Below, in pieces: positions 1-7,987 of a stretch of DNA of 64,000 bases (the first letter of the stretch is position 1; each line of letters begins with the position of its first letter). Location: positions 1 to 64,000 of the forward strand of contig JAHJPG010000006.1 in assembly GCA_018819925.1 (NCBI GenBank), given 5' to 3'. A program made the position numbers and the translations under genes. The notes under the pieces were generated by a model. It searched no databases and was not told the DNA's origin. It was given only the letters and a program-made list of their open reading frames with translations. The stretch comes from Pseudomonadota bacterium (lineage in GTDB: Bacteria; Desulfobacterota; Desulfarculia; Desulfarculales; Desulfarculaceae).

Positions 1-694
1 CTTGCAGCGAGCCGCCGGCGTCGTCGCGCTGGCCGTCGCTGTAGCGGTAGCTTTGCACCAGGTAGTAGTCAAAGCCCTCTATCTTGCCGCCGGTCTCGGC
101 CACTTCCACCAGGGTGTTGTAGGAGCCGCCCGCTAACTTGCCGTGGGTGTAGAAGCCATCCTCCCGCTTGTACTTGGGGACGATGTTGATGGCCGCGAAG
201 GCGTTGTTGCCGAAGAGCACCGGCTGGGCTCCTTTGTACACTTCGATGGCATGGGCGTTGTCTATGCTCAACATGTCCATCACCGAGTGGGTCCACACCC
301 CCACCATCATGGGGATGCCGTCGATCATGGTGACGATGTCCTGCCCCGGGCGGCCGGTGCCCATCCCCCGGATGAACACCGCCCCTCCGGAGCCGCCGCC
401 AAAGGAGCCCACCGGATTGTGGCGGCTGATCACCACGCCCGGGGTGCGGCGCAGGGCCGAAGGCAGGTCGTTGGCGTTGAGGTCGTCTATCTGCTGCTCG
501 CTGATCACGGTGAATTCGCTGGCCAGGCGATTCACCTGATTGCCCTCGATGATGGGTGATGAAACCACCACCACTTCCTCGGTTTTCTGAGCCTGTTGCG
601 CGTCCTTTTCCTGGGCCCAAGCAACCCCGGCCGGGATGCTCAATCCCACACAGAGCGCCGCCATCGAGCAAAATTTTGCGATTCTACCGACCAT
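1..694 (-). CDS. TonB-dependent receptor, N-terminal part (runs off window start)
   Basis: This is the beginning of an outer-membrane TonB-dependent receptor that would import a siderophore, cobalamin or other ligand into the periplasm. Translation from the ATG at 694-692 gives a signal peptide (MVGRIAKFCSMAALCVGLSI, cleavage likely after AWA). A TonB-box-like hydrophobic stretch (EEVVVVSS) follows. Then comes a plug domain with typical motifs: LPSALRRTPGVVISR, FIRGMGTGRPGQDIVTMIDG, and a later IEVYKGAQPVLFG. An AGGAG ribosome binding site sits just upstream. The beta-barrel is outside the window, so substrate cannot be deduced. The neighbouring leader (757-898) may regulate it. Confidence 0.9.
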   Translation of the reverse strand, partial: MVGRIAKFCSMAALCVGLSIPAGVAWAQEKDAQQAQKTEEVVVVSSPIIEGNQVNRLASEFTVISEQQIDDLNANDLPSALRRTPGVVISRHNPVGSFGGGSGGAVFIRGMGTGRPGQDIVTMIDGIPMMVGVWTHSVMDMLSIDNAHAIEVYKGAQPVLFGNNAFAAINIVPKYKREDGFYTHGKLAGGSYNTLVEVAETGGKIEGFDYYLVQSYRYSDGQRDDAGGSLQ

Positions 695-756
695 TTCCTC
701 TCCTCCACAGATAACCAGCGCGCCGTCTTCATGGTCAGCCTTGATCGCTTGTTATG

Positions 757-807
757 AAAAAAGCCAAAAGACACCACGGGAGCAACCGCTCCCCATGCCT
801 TCTGGCT
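757..807 (-). terminator. Long hairpin followed by T-run: terminator or leader attenuator before the TonB receptor
   Basis: Read on the minus strand, an outer 9-bp stem (799-807 with 762-770, one G-U pair) encloses an inner GGGAGC/GCTCCC stem (778-793). Six T residues follow at once (757-762). This is the layout of an intrinsic terminator. It lies 63 bases before the receptor start. It could end transcription from the MFS-side operon, or act as an attenuator in the receptor leader, since a possible promoter lies upstream at 872-898. Confidence 0.6.
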
Positions 808-871
808 GGTAATTCCTACGAACTGATTTTTTAAAGACTCGACTGCGCTTTCAAGCGCGAATTAGCTAATC

Positions 872-898
872 AGTATCACCGTCCGGTATTGGTGTCAA
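872..898 (-). promoter_or_regulatory. Possible sigma-70 promoter for the TonB receptor
   Basis: On the minus strand a perfect TTGACA (898-893) is followed after 15 bases by GATACT (877-872, four of six matches). The spacing is short, so support is moderate. Transcription from here would make a leader of about 170 bases holding a GCGCTT/AAGCGC hairpin (845-858) and the terminator-like hairpin at 757-807. No cobalamin box was seen. Confidence 0.35.
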
Positions 899-973
899 GA
901 ATGCTTGGGGCCAACCGGTGTGTTGCTTGAGCCCGTGGGACATGTTGCCGGAAACACGGCCTTTCGCCCCGCC

Positions 974-2257
974 TCACTTTGACTCGCCGGGTTGGGCCCA
1001 GATCGAGGGCTTTACGGTGACGATAAGGGCGGCGGCCGCCATGTCAACGAACACAAAGACTATATAAGCCACGTCATAGGAGCCGGTGAGGCTGAAGGCG
1101 CCGCCCATCATCACATAGCCCACGGCTTGCAAAGCAAGAAACAAGGAGAGTAGGCGGAATACCGAGGCAAAGGCCGCCCGGCCGAAGCACCAGGCGCTGA
1201 TGATGGGGAAGGTGGACATGATGCCACCCATGCCAAAGCCGAACACCACGATGAAAAGGCCCACGGTGAAGGGCCCGCTGGCCAGCAGCCCCAAGATTTG
1301 CCCCAGACCCACCAGGCAAAACATCACCGCTCCCAGCCGGTTGGGGGGGAAGCGGTCGCACAGGACGCCCCAGGTGAACTTGCCGCAAGTGCCGGCGGCG
1401 GCGGTAAGAGCCACCAAGACCATGGCCGTGTCGCCATCCATGCCAAGGTCTTGGAAGCGGGGGCCCAACTGAAACACCACCGCGAACACGCCGGCGCTGG
1501 CCAGGCCGTAGGCCAGCCCCATCTTCCAGAAGGACGCGCTTCTTACCAGTTGGCTGGGGGGTACGTAGCTTTGGGCCATTACCCTGGGGGCGGTCGCGGT
1601 TTCCCGGGGTGGCGCCGCCTGGCCGTCGGGCAACAGACCGCAGGACTCGGGGGAGTCGCGCATTACCAGCCAGGTCAGGGGCGCCAGGCAGGCGATGCCC
1701 ATGCCGATGATGGCAAAGGCCCAGGCCAGGCCCAGGGACAAGAGCAAGTAATGCGCCACGAAAGGTAAAACCACGCCCGCCAGGGTTATTCCGCTGGTGG
1801 CGATGCCCATGGCCCGGCCCCGCAAACGCACGAACCAGTTGGACACGGCGGTGTTGGCCACCAGCGCGCTCATGGCCGCGTTGCCCATTATCAAGAAAAC
1901 ATAGGCTACATAGAAAAGCCAAAGCTCCTGGGCCTGGCCCAAGGTGACGAAGGCTGCGGCGGACACCAATGTGCCCATGGCCATGAGCCGGCGGGGGCCG
2001 GTGACGGAGATGATGGAGCCGTAGGAGTATTGCCCGGCCAAGCCGCAGATAAAGCCGATAATGGGGGCCAGGTTGATATCCGCCCGGGTCCATCCCCGGA
2101 TTTCGCACAGGGGCAGCATGAAGGCGTTGAAGGCATAGAACTGACTGCCGGCGGCGGCGAAGTTGGCCAAAAAAGCCATTGCCACCACGTACCAACCATA
2201 ATAGACGCCTGCGGGGGGCCCAGCGGCGCTGTCTTGCCAGCCAACATCGCGCTTCAT
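974..2257 (-). CDS. MFS transporter, monocarboxylate/oxalate-formate type
   Basis: A 427-residue major facilitator superfamily carrier of usual length, with about twelve hydrophobic segments. The loop after segment 2 carries the degenerate signature GPRR (about residues 87-90). The opening GVYYGWYVV resembles the oxalate/formate antiporter-like (OFA) and monocarboxylate porter group. Its ATG overlaps the TGA of the enoyl-CoA hydratase gene (ATGA), so it is translationally coupled and is the last gene of the 2-hydroxyacid train. It probably moves a carboxylic acid substrate or product across the inner membrane. The exact substrate is not visible. Confidence 0.85.
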   Translation of the reverse strand: MKRDVGWQDSAAGPPAGVYYGWYVVAMAFLANFAAAGSQFYAFNAFMLPLCEIRGWTRADINLAPIIGFICGLAGQYSYGSIISVTGPRRLMAMGTLVSAAAFVTLGQAQELWLFYVAYVFLIMGNAAMSALVANTAVSNWFVRLRGRAMGIATSGITLAGVVLPFVAHYLLLSLGLAWAFAIIGMGIACLAPLTWLVMRDSPESCGLLPDGQAAPPRETATAPRVMAQSYVPPSQLVRSASFWKMGLAYGLASAGVFAVVFQLGPRFQDLGMDGDTAMVLVALTAAAGTCGKFTWGVLCDRFPPNRLGAVMFCLVGLGQILGLLASGPFTVGLFIVVFGFGMGGIMSTFPIISAWCFGRAAFASVFRLLSLFLALQAVGYVMMGGAFSLTGSYDVAYIVFVFVDMAAAALIVTVKPSIWAQPGESK

Positions 2258-3036
2258 CGGCAGTTGTAAAGGGGCTTGCGTTTTTCAACGAAAGCCCGGG
2301 CTCCCTCCTTCATATCCTCGGTGGCGGCAAGATCGGCCCAGTTGCGCGACTCCACGGCCAGGGCCTGGGCCACGGCCAGGTCGCGGGTCTGGTTGATCAC
2401 TTTTTTGGCGGCGGCCACCCCCAGGGGCCCCCGCTTGGCGATGCTTCGGGCCAGGCCCAAGGCCTCGCCCATAAGCTGCTCGCGGGGCACCACCTTTTCC
2501 ACCAGGCCGTATTCGTAGGCCTCTGCCGCGCTGATGCGGCGTCCGGTGTAGACCAATTCCTTGAAGCGGCCCAGGCCCAAAAAGTGCATTCCCCGGGCCA
2601 TGCCCCCATTACCCGGGAAGATGGACAGATTCACCTCTGGAAAGCCCAGCACCGCGTCAGCGGAAGCGTAGCGTATATCGCAGCAAAGGGCCAGTTCCAA
2701 ACCGCCGCCCAGGCAGAAGCCATGGATTGCCGCGATCACCGGCCAACGGTAGTTTTCCACCAGGGAAAAGATTTGGTGGGTTTTCTCCAGGCGGGGCAGG
2801 GCGGTTTCCGGGGTGAGGTCCAAGAAGGCCTTGATGTCCGCGCCGGCGGCGAATGCCTGCTCCCCTCCGCCGGAGAGCACCACCGCCCGCACCTGGCCGC
2901 TCTGCTCTCCCAACTCCAAAAAGGCGTCGCGCAGGGCCTCCCGGGTGGCCATGGTCAGGGAATTCAGCGGGGGGTTGTTCAGGGTCACCTGGGCGATCGA
3001 GTCTTCGATTTTATATTGAACCAATGGTTCGGGCAT
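2254..3036 (-). CDS. Enoyl-CoA hydratase/isomerase (crotonase family)
   Basis: A 260-residue crotonase-fold enzyme, the normal family length. The oxyanion-hole segments are AFAAGADIKAF (61-71) and CLGGGLELAL (108-117). Both glutamates needed for hydratase chemistry are present: E114 in GGLELAL and E134 in GFPEV. It would hydrate a 2-enoyl-CoA to 3-hydroxyacyl-CoA in beta-oxidation. The start was set at the ATG 3036-3034 because it has a GGGAG site. A longer in-frame reading would overlap the LarA-like gene. It sits between the LarA-like racemase and the MFS carrier. Confidence 0.9.
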   Translation of the reverse strand: MPEPLVQYKIEDSIAQVTLNNPPLNSLTMATREALRDAFLELGEQSGQVRAVVLSGGGEQAFAAGADIKAFLDLTPETALPRLEKTHQIFSLVENYRWPVIAAIHGFCLGGGLELALCCDIRYASADAVLGFPEVNLSIFPGNGGMARGMHFLGLGRFKELVYTGRRISAAEAYEYGLVEKVVPREQLMGEALGLARSIAKRGPLGVAAAKKVINQTRDLAVAQALAVESRNWADLAATEDMKEGARAFVEKRKPLYNCR

Positions 3037-3050
3037 GATGCGCTCCCTAT

Positions 3051-4277
3051 CTAGCTGGCGAAGTACTGCATGGTGGCGTTGGGCAAAACCGCCGCTCGGG
3101 TGCCGGGGCCGTGATTCCGGGCCAGAAGCTCCAGGACCTGGGGCCAGGTTTTGCGGAAGGTGATGATTTCGGGGTTTGCGAACCAATCGCCAAAGGTGCG
3201 GTCCAGGCAAGGGGCCATGATGATGAGCCTGAAGCCCTCCGGCAAACGGCGCACCGGGTGCATGCGGCCCCCGTGGCGGATGCCGAAACGGCCCAGAAGG
3301 TAGTGCACCACCTGGCCTTCGGGAGAGTCGGCGATGACCACCACCGTGCCGCCCTCGGGCTTAAGGGCTCCCCGGGCCAGGGCCACGGCGATGGGCATTT
3401 CGTTGGCCTTCACGAAAGCGTTGGAGATCACCAGGTCCTGGTCCCGGGGCCGGGTGGTGGTGGCGTACCAGTCCTTGGCCAGCTCCACCGCCCGGGCGTG
3501 GGACTCGCGCAGGCTTCCGGCCACCACCGCGGCGGCTTCGCCTTGCTGGTTGAACAGAACGTTCACCAGGAAGTCTAGGCCCACCAGGCCGGCGGCCTCG
3601 TCTATGTCCTGGCGCACCTGGTTGCCTTGGAATTTGCCCAGGCCCACGCCGCCCGGCTCCAGGGCCATGACCCGGGTGTGGTGGTCGGCGATGGAGTCGA
3701 TGTGGGCCACCCCGGGCATGAGAATCTTGCCTCCGCCGGAAAAGCCGGCATAGGGATGGGCGGTGACGCAGCTTATGGCCACCTTGAGCTCGGCGGCCAT
3801 CACCTCGCGGTTGATGAGCACCCGGGTGCCCCGGCTGGTGACGCCCGCCTCCTGGCAGTTCTCATAGGTGTTGTGGTTGAACACCCGGAAGCGCTCCACG
3901 ATGTCCTGGCCCAGCTTTTTGCGGAACTCATGGAAGCCCAGGGCTCCGTGGGTGCCCAGGGCGCAGACAAAGGTGATGCTCTCCTCGGGCACTCCGGCCG
4001 CGGCCATCTCCCGCAGCAGAAACGGGGCGATCTGGGCGCAGCGGGTGGGCCGGGTCATGTCGTCAAAGACGATCACCGCCGATTTCTTGCCTTGGGCCAA
4101 TTCCCTCAGCGGAGGAGAGCCCACCGGCCGGGCCAAGGCCGCCGCTATCTGCTCCTGCCCAAGGGCTGGGCGCCGGGCTCCGGCCATGGGGCAATAATCC
4201 ACCTGCCATTCATCCGGCAGGTCGACCTCCAGGGAGTCGTTTTCATACCAGAGGCGGCGGGGAAGGGACAGCTTCAT
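3051..4277 (-). CDS. LarA-like nickel-pincer 2-hydroxyacid racemase/epimerase
   Basis: A 408-residue member of the lactate racemase (LarA, DUF2088) family. These enzymes use a nickel-pincer nucleotide to interconvert the stereoisomers of 2-hydroxy acids. Key residues line up with those known in LarA: H110 in CALGTHGALG, H174 in TAHPYAGFSGGG, the pincer-attaching lysine K184 in GGGKILMPG, and H199/H200 in IADHH. The ATG at 4277 is preferred over the GTG at 4280 because AGGAG lies 6 bases before it. In this operon a racemase would let both enantiomers reach the GlcD/GlcF-type dehydrogenase. The cofactor genes larB, larC and larE are not in the window. The substrate could be any 2-hydroxy acid. 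Confidence 0.85.
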   Translation of the reverse strand: MKLSLPRRLWYENDSLEVDLPDEWQVDYCPMAGARRPALGQEQIAAALARPVGSPPLRELAQGKKSAVIVFDDMTRPTRCAQIAPFLLREMAAAGVPEESITFVCALGTHGALGFHEFRKKLGQDIVERFRVFNHNTYENCQEAGVTSRGTRVLINREVMAAELKVAISCVTAHPYAGFSGGGKILMPGVAHIDSIADHHTRVMALEPGGVGLGKFQGNQVRQDIDEAAGLVGLDFLVNVLFNQQGEAAAVVAGSLRESHARAVELAKDWYATTTRPRDQDLVISNAFVKANEMPIAVALARGALKPEGGTVVVIADSPEGQVVHYLLGRFGIRHGGRMHPVRRLPEGFRLIIMAPCLDRTFGDWFANPEIITFRKTWPQVLELLARNHGPGTRAAVLPNATMQYFAS

Positions 4278-4286
4278 CACGCGCTC

Positions 4287-4907
4287 CTATTGCCCCACCA
4301 TGGCCACGCCCAAATCATAGGCCTCCAGGTTGACCGCCACCTTGGCATGCCCCAGGGCCCGCCGCAGTTCGGCCTCGAAGGCCTCCCGGGACACGGGCAG
4401 GTCGCCGGTGGCGGCCAGGGCCCCTATCATGATGATGTTGGCGAAGATGCTGGCCCCAAGCTTCATGGCACGGTCCGTGGCCGGGATGCTCCAGCGTTGG
4501 GCGGTGAGTTGGGCCAGCATGCCCTCCAACTCCTCTGTGGCGGGATAGCTGGTGCGTCCGGCGATTGCCGCAACCGGCAGTATGGGCCGTGAGTTGACGA
4601 TGGCCTTGGCCCGGGGGTTGCCGTATTTCACCAGCACCCTGAGCGCCTCCAGGGGCTCCAGGGCCAGGACCATGTGGGCCTTGCCCGCCGGTATCTGGGG
4701 GGACCAGGAGCCCTGCTCCGAAACCCTGAGGTGGCTCATCACCGAGCCGCCCCGCTGGGAAGCGCCGAAGGTCTCGCCGATGGTCACCCACAGGCCCTGG
4801 CTGGTGAGCACGTTGCCCAGCATGCGCGAGGCCAGCACGTTGCCCTGGCCGCCCACCCCGGTGATGATGAGATTATAGGGATCGTGCATCAGTTTTGCCG
4901 CCGCCAT
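4287..4907 (-). CDS. iorB: Indolepyruvate:ferredoxin oxidoreductase, beta subunit
   Basis: A 206-residue gamma-domain subunit of a 2-oxoacid:ferredoxin oxidoreductase. Together with IorA it decarboxylates 2-oxo acids (classically aryl pyruvates) to acyl-CoA while reducing ferredoxin. Family hallmarks are ITGVGGQGNVLASRML near the N-terminus (about 15-30) and GASQRGGSVMSH (about 48-59). It starts 4 bases after the iorA stop, with a GAGGGG site inside the iorA tail, so expression is coupled. Length is normal. Confidence 0.93.
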   Translation of the reverse strand: MAAAKLMHDPYNLIITGVGGQGNVLASRMLGNVLTSQGLWVTIGETFGASQRGGSVMSHLRVSEQGSWSPQIPAGKAHMVLALEPLEALRVLVKYGNPRAKAIVNSRPILPVAAIAGRTSYPATEELEGMLAQLTAQRWSIPATDRAMKLGASIFANIIMIGALAATGDLPVSREAFEAELRRALGHAKVAVNLEAYDLGVAMVGQ

Positions 4908-4910
4908 GGC

Positions 4911-6827
4911 TCAAGCCCCCTCGCTTATGATGATGGCCCCCTGGGGGCACACCGAGGCGCACACCCCGCACCCGGCGCAGATCACCTCGTCGATGCGCGC
5001 CTTGCCGCTTTCTTTTTCCCAGGCCAGTCCCGGGCAACCGAACACCCGGGTGCATAGGCGGTTGCAGCCGCATTGGTCGCCCAGGCACTTTTCGGGGTCC
5101 ACCCGCACCTCGTAGGGCTTGGTCCCCTTGCGCTGGGGGCTCAGGGCGCATAGTTGGCGCAGGATCAGCACCTTGGCCGTGGACTGATCGGCCAGAAGCC
5201 CCACCGCCGCCGCCTGGGTGGCCTTCAGGTCAAAGGGATCGCACACCGTGACCTCGGCCCCCAGGGAGCGGCAAATGGCCTCGATGTCCACCGGCGGCAC
5301 CGGCTGGCCAAGGGCGTTGGCCTCGGTGCCGGGATGGGGCTGGAAGCCGGTCATGGCCGTGCCGCTGTTGTCCAGCACCACCAGGCTCATGGGCGATTTT
5401 TGATGCACCGCGTTTATCAGGGCGGGGATCACCGCGTGATAAAAGGTGGAGTCGCCGGACACGGCCATCACCGGCTGGTCCATGCCGAAGCGGCCCAGTT
5501 GGCCGAAGCCGCTGGCCATGCCCGCGCCCGACCCCATGGCGTGCAGGGTTTTGAGCAGGCCGTAGCCCGATGGGCGCATGGCCAGGGAGTAGCAGCCGAT
5601 GTCTCCGCAAATGAATCCGTCCCGGTCGTCCAGGGCCAGGGCCTCTTTCAGGGACCAGAAGGAGGCGCGGTGGGGGCAGCCGGGGCAAAAGGCCAGCTCC
5701 CGATCCTGGGTGGCCTGGGGAGCCAACTCCTGGGCCAGGCGGTCGTACTGTGCCGGGCGGGCCTGGTAGGGCAGGTCCAGGATGCCGGCCAAGGCCTTAA
5801 GCACCAGATCAGGATTCAGCTCGCCCTGGGCGGGCAGGGTTCCCTCGCGCTTGCCAAAGAACTTCTTGGCCCCGATCTCCCCGGCCATCTCCGCCGCCGC
5901 GATCTTGACGTTCTCCTCCAGGAAGGGAATAACTTCCTCGACCACCAACACCTGCTCGCAACGCTGTAGATGACGCTGGAGAAGCTTGGGGGGCAGGGGC
6001 CAGGTGGTGCCCAGCTTGAGCACCCCCACCCGGTCACGGGCGTCCAGCAGGGCCAGGGCCTCCTTCACGTAAAGATTGCAGATGCTGGAGGTGATGACCA
6101 AAAGCTCGGGTGATTCCGGCCCCACGTAGGAGTTGAAGGGCGAGTCCTCGAAAAGCTCCACCGCCCGCTTAAGCTTTTCCTGTTGCAGGCGGTGCTTGTA
6201 GCCCACCGGCGCGGAAGACACCGGGCCGTGCCGCAGGTCCCGCGGGCTGCCGTGATGATCGAAGCGGGCCTGGCCGCCGGGCGCGGGAATTGGGCCGGGC
6301 ACCACCCCCCCGCTGGCGTGGGAAAGCCGGGTCACGCTGCGCAGCATCACCAGGTTGCCGATCTCCTCGGAAAGCTCGAAGGCCCACTTGGTCATGTCCT
6401 TGGCTTCCTGGAAATCGCTGGGCTCCAACAGGGGCAGCTCCAGCATGCGGGCGAAATGCCGCGATTCGCCTTCGTTCACGCTGGACAAAGCCCCGGGGTC
6501 GTCGCAGTGCACCAGGACCATGCCCGCCCGCACCCCGGAGCCGGCCAGGTGCAAGAGAAAGTCCGAGGCCACGTTCACCCCGTTTTGCTTCATGGCGCAC
6601 AGAGAGCGCAGGCCGGCCAGGGAGGCCGCCGCCGCCACCTCCAGTGAGACCTTCTCGTTGATGGACCACTCCACGTACAGGCCGTGTTCATCGGCCGCGC
6701 CCGCCAGGTTCTGGATTATCTCCGATGAGGGCGTGCCGGGATAGCCCGCCGCCACCCGCACCCCGGCCTCCAGAGCCCCCTGGGTGATGGCCTGGTTGCC
6801 CATCATGGTAAGGCGTTGTCCCTCCAT
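4911..6827 (-). CDS. iorA: Indolepyruvate:ferredoxin oxidoreductase, alpha subunit
   Basis: A 638-residue catalytic subunit. The N-terminal pyrimidine-binding domain begins GNQAITQGALEAGVRVAAGY. The thiamine-diphosphate-binding part carries GDIGCYSL and VSGDSTFYH. The last 60 residues are a ferredoxin domain with a CLGDQCGCNRLC group and CAGCGVCASVCP for two [4Fe-4S] clusters. It converts a 2-oxo acid plus CoA to acyl-CoA, CO2 and reduced ferredoxin. The ATG at 6827 overlaps the upstream stop (TGATG) and has GGGAGG 7 bases away, so it is preferred to the GTG at 6830. The context fits broader 2-oxo acids, not only indolepyruvate. Confidence 0.93.
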   Translation of the reverse strand: MEGQRLTMMGNQAITQGALEAGVRVAAGYPGTPSSEIIQNLAGAADEHGLYVEWSINEKVSLEVAAAASLAGLRSLCAMKQNGVNVASDFLLHLAGSGVRAGMVLVHCDDPGALSSVNEGESRHFARMLELPLLEPSDFQEAKDMTKWAFELSEEIGNLVMLRSVTRLSHASGGVVPGPIPAPGGQARFDHHGSPRDLRHGPVSSAPVGYKHRLQQEKLKRAVELFEDSPFNSYVGPESPELLVITSSICNLYVKEALALLDARDRVGVLKLGTTWPLPPKLLQRHLQRCEQVLVVEEVIPFLEENVKIAAAEMAGEIGAKKFFGKREGTLPAQGELNPDLVLKALAGILDLPYQARPAQYDRLAQELAPQATQDRELAFCPGCPHRASFWSLKEALALDDRDGFICGDIGCYSLAMRPSGYGLLKTLHAMGSGAGMASGFGQLGRFGMDQPVMAVSGDSTFYHAVIPALINAVHQKSPMSLVVLDNSGTAMTGFQPHPGTEANALGQPVPPVDIEAICRSLGAEVTVCDPFDLKATQAAAVGLLADQSTAKVLILRQLCALSPQRKGTKPYEVRVDPEKCLGDQCGCNRLCTRVFGCPGLAWEKESGKARIDEVICAGCGVCASVCPQGAIIISEGA

Positions 6828-7987
6828 CACGCCACCTCCCCGTTCTCGACAGCCTTGTAAAGCTCCGAACCGACCCTGAGAGCCTTGGGCTGGTCATCGC
6901 CGGGGCCGCCCAACAGGCCTTGGGCCAGGGCGGCGCTCAGGCCCCGGCTTCGCTTGCCCTGGGCCGCTTGCAACAGGTGCTCCTGGTTGGCCGCCGGGAA
7001 CTTCTCCATCACCAGCCAGCCTTTTTCCACCGCCGCCTCGGTGAGGGCCCGGGCCTTTTCGTTGCGCACCACCAGGGTGTTCCAGCCCGGCCGCCCCTCG
7101 TACATGCCCACGGCCAGGTCGGCCCACTCGGAGGTCATGTCCGGGCACAGGCCGCAGGCCGGGGGTATCAGGCCGCGTATCTCATCCAAGGGTATTTCCA
7201 GGGAGCCTTGCCCGGTTTCCACCTTGAGCACCCCGGCCGGAGGCGGGGGTATGTCCATGGAGCGGATTTCACGGGGCTCCACCCGCTGGGCCAAGAAGCT
7301 AGCCAGGCCTTGCGGGTCAAGGGACCAGTTGCAGAACAGGCCGATCACCAGTTCGGCCGGCCCCGCCGCGCCCCGCTGGGGCCAGGGCTTGGCCCGGCGC
7401 TGGGCCAGGGCCGCCGCCTGGCAAGGCGTGGCCACCACCGCGACGGAGCCGCATCCCTGGGCTTGGGCCCGGTTCAGGGCGGCCAGGGTGGGCGCGGCAG
7501 TGAACCTGGAACCAGCGCAGGCGATGACCTCCTCCGGCGTGGCGGCCAGGCGGGGAGCGGTTTGCAGGCCTTGGCCGCCGGTGAGGACGGCGCCTTGCAC
7601 CAGGCCTTCATCCAAGGCGGCGCAGACAAGGGCCGAGACGGTGCCGCCTCCCTGGTAGCTCCCAGATTCCAGGCGCGGACCAGCCTTGGCCGCCACCACC
7701 GCCAGGTGCGGCCCCATGCCCTGGGCGGGATAGGGTCTGCCCCACAGGGTTTGGGCCAGGCCCTCCAGGTCCAACTCGGTCTTGGGGCACCAGGCATGAC
7801 AACGGCCCTCGGCCAAGTCGCAGTCGTGCAGCATCACCGTCTTGCCCCCGTGGCTGCGGAAATAGGGGCACAGCTCCACGCAGGAGCCGCAGCCGATGCA
7901 CAGGCCGGGTTGTTGGACTTCCGCCAGCAGTTGTCGCGGTCCTCGGGTAATCATCTCCATTGACCTCGAGCTGTAAACGCTATTCAT
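6827..7987 (-). CDS. FrhB-like iron-sulfur flavoprotein (coenzyme F420 hydrogenase beta family homologue)
   Basis: A 386-residue protein with an N-terminal CIGCGSCVELCP cluster motif (30-41) and a body matching the FrhB/FdhB family: QGGGTVSAL, ATPCQAAAL, and PACGLCPDMTSEWADLAVG near residue 275. FrhB proteins carry flavin and Fe-S and pass electrons between ferredoxin, F420 or other carriers and partner enzymes. Here it lies between the GlcF-like subunit and IorA and overlaps both genes, so it probably handles electrons from one or both. The start at 7987 overlaps the glcF-like stop by 8 bases; ATGs at 7960 and 7954 are alternatives. F420 use cannot be assumed. Confidence 0.82.
   Translation of the reverse strand: MNSVYSSRSMEMITRGPRQLLAEVQQPGLCIGCGSCVELCPYFRSHGGKTVMLHDCDLAEGRCHAWCPKTELDLEGLAQTLWGRPYPAQGMGPHLAVVAAKAGPRLESGSYQGGGTVSALVCAALDEGLVQGAVLTGGQGLQTAPRLAATPEEVIACAGSRFTAAPTLAALNRAQAQGCGSVAVVATPCQAAALAQRRAKPWPQRGAAGPAELVIGLFCNWSLDPQGLASFLAQRVEPREIRSMDIPPPPAGVLKVETGQGSLEIPLDEIRGLIPPACGLCPDMTSEWADLAVGMYEGRPGWNTLVVRNEKARALTEAAVEKGWLVMEKFPAANQEHLLQAAQGKRSRGLSAALAQGLLGGPGDDQPKALRVGSELYKAVENGEVA

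Noticed and set aside
69-671. Open frame of 200 codons on the minus strand
   Set aside because: It is an out-of-frame shadow of the TonB receptor; the in-frame reading gives a signal peptide and plug domain.
694-960. Possible cobalamin riboswitch before the TonB receptor
   Set aside because: No B12-box-like sequence or matching core was seen; only simple hairpins are supported.
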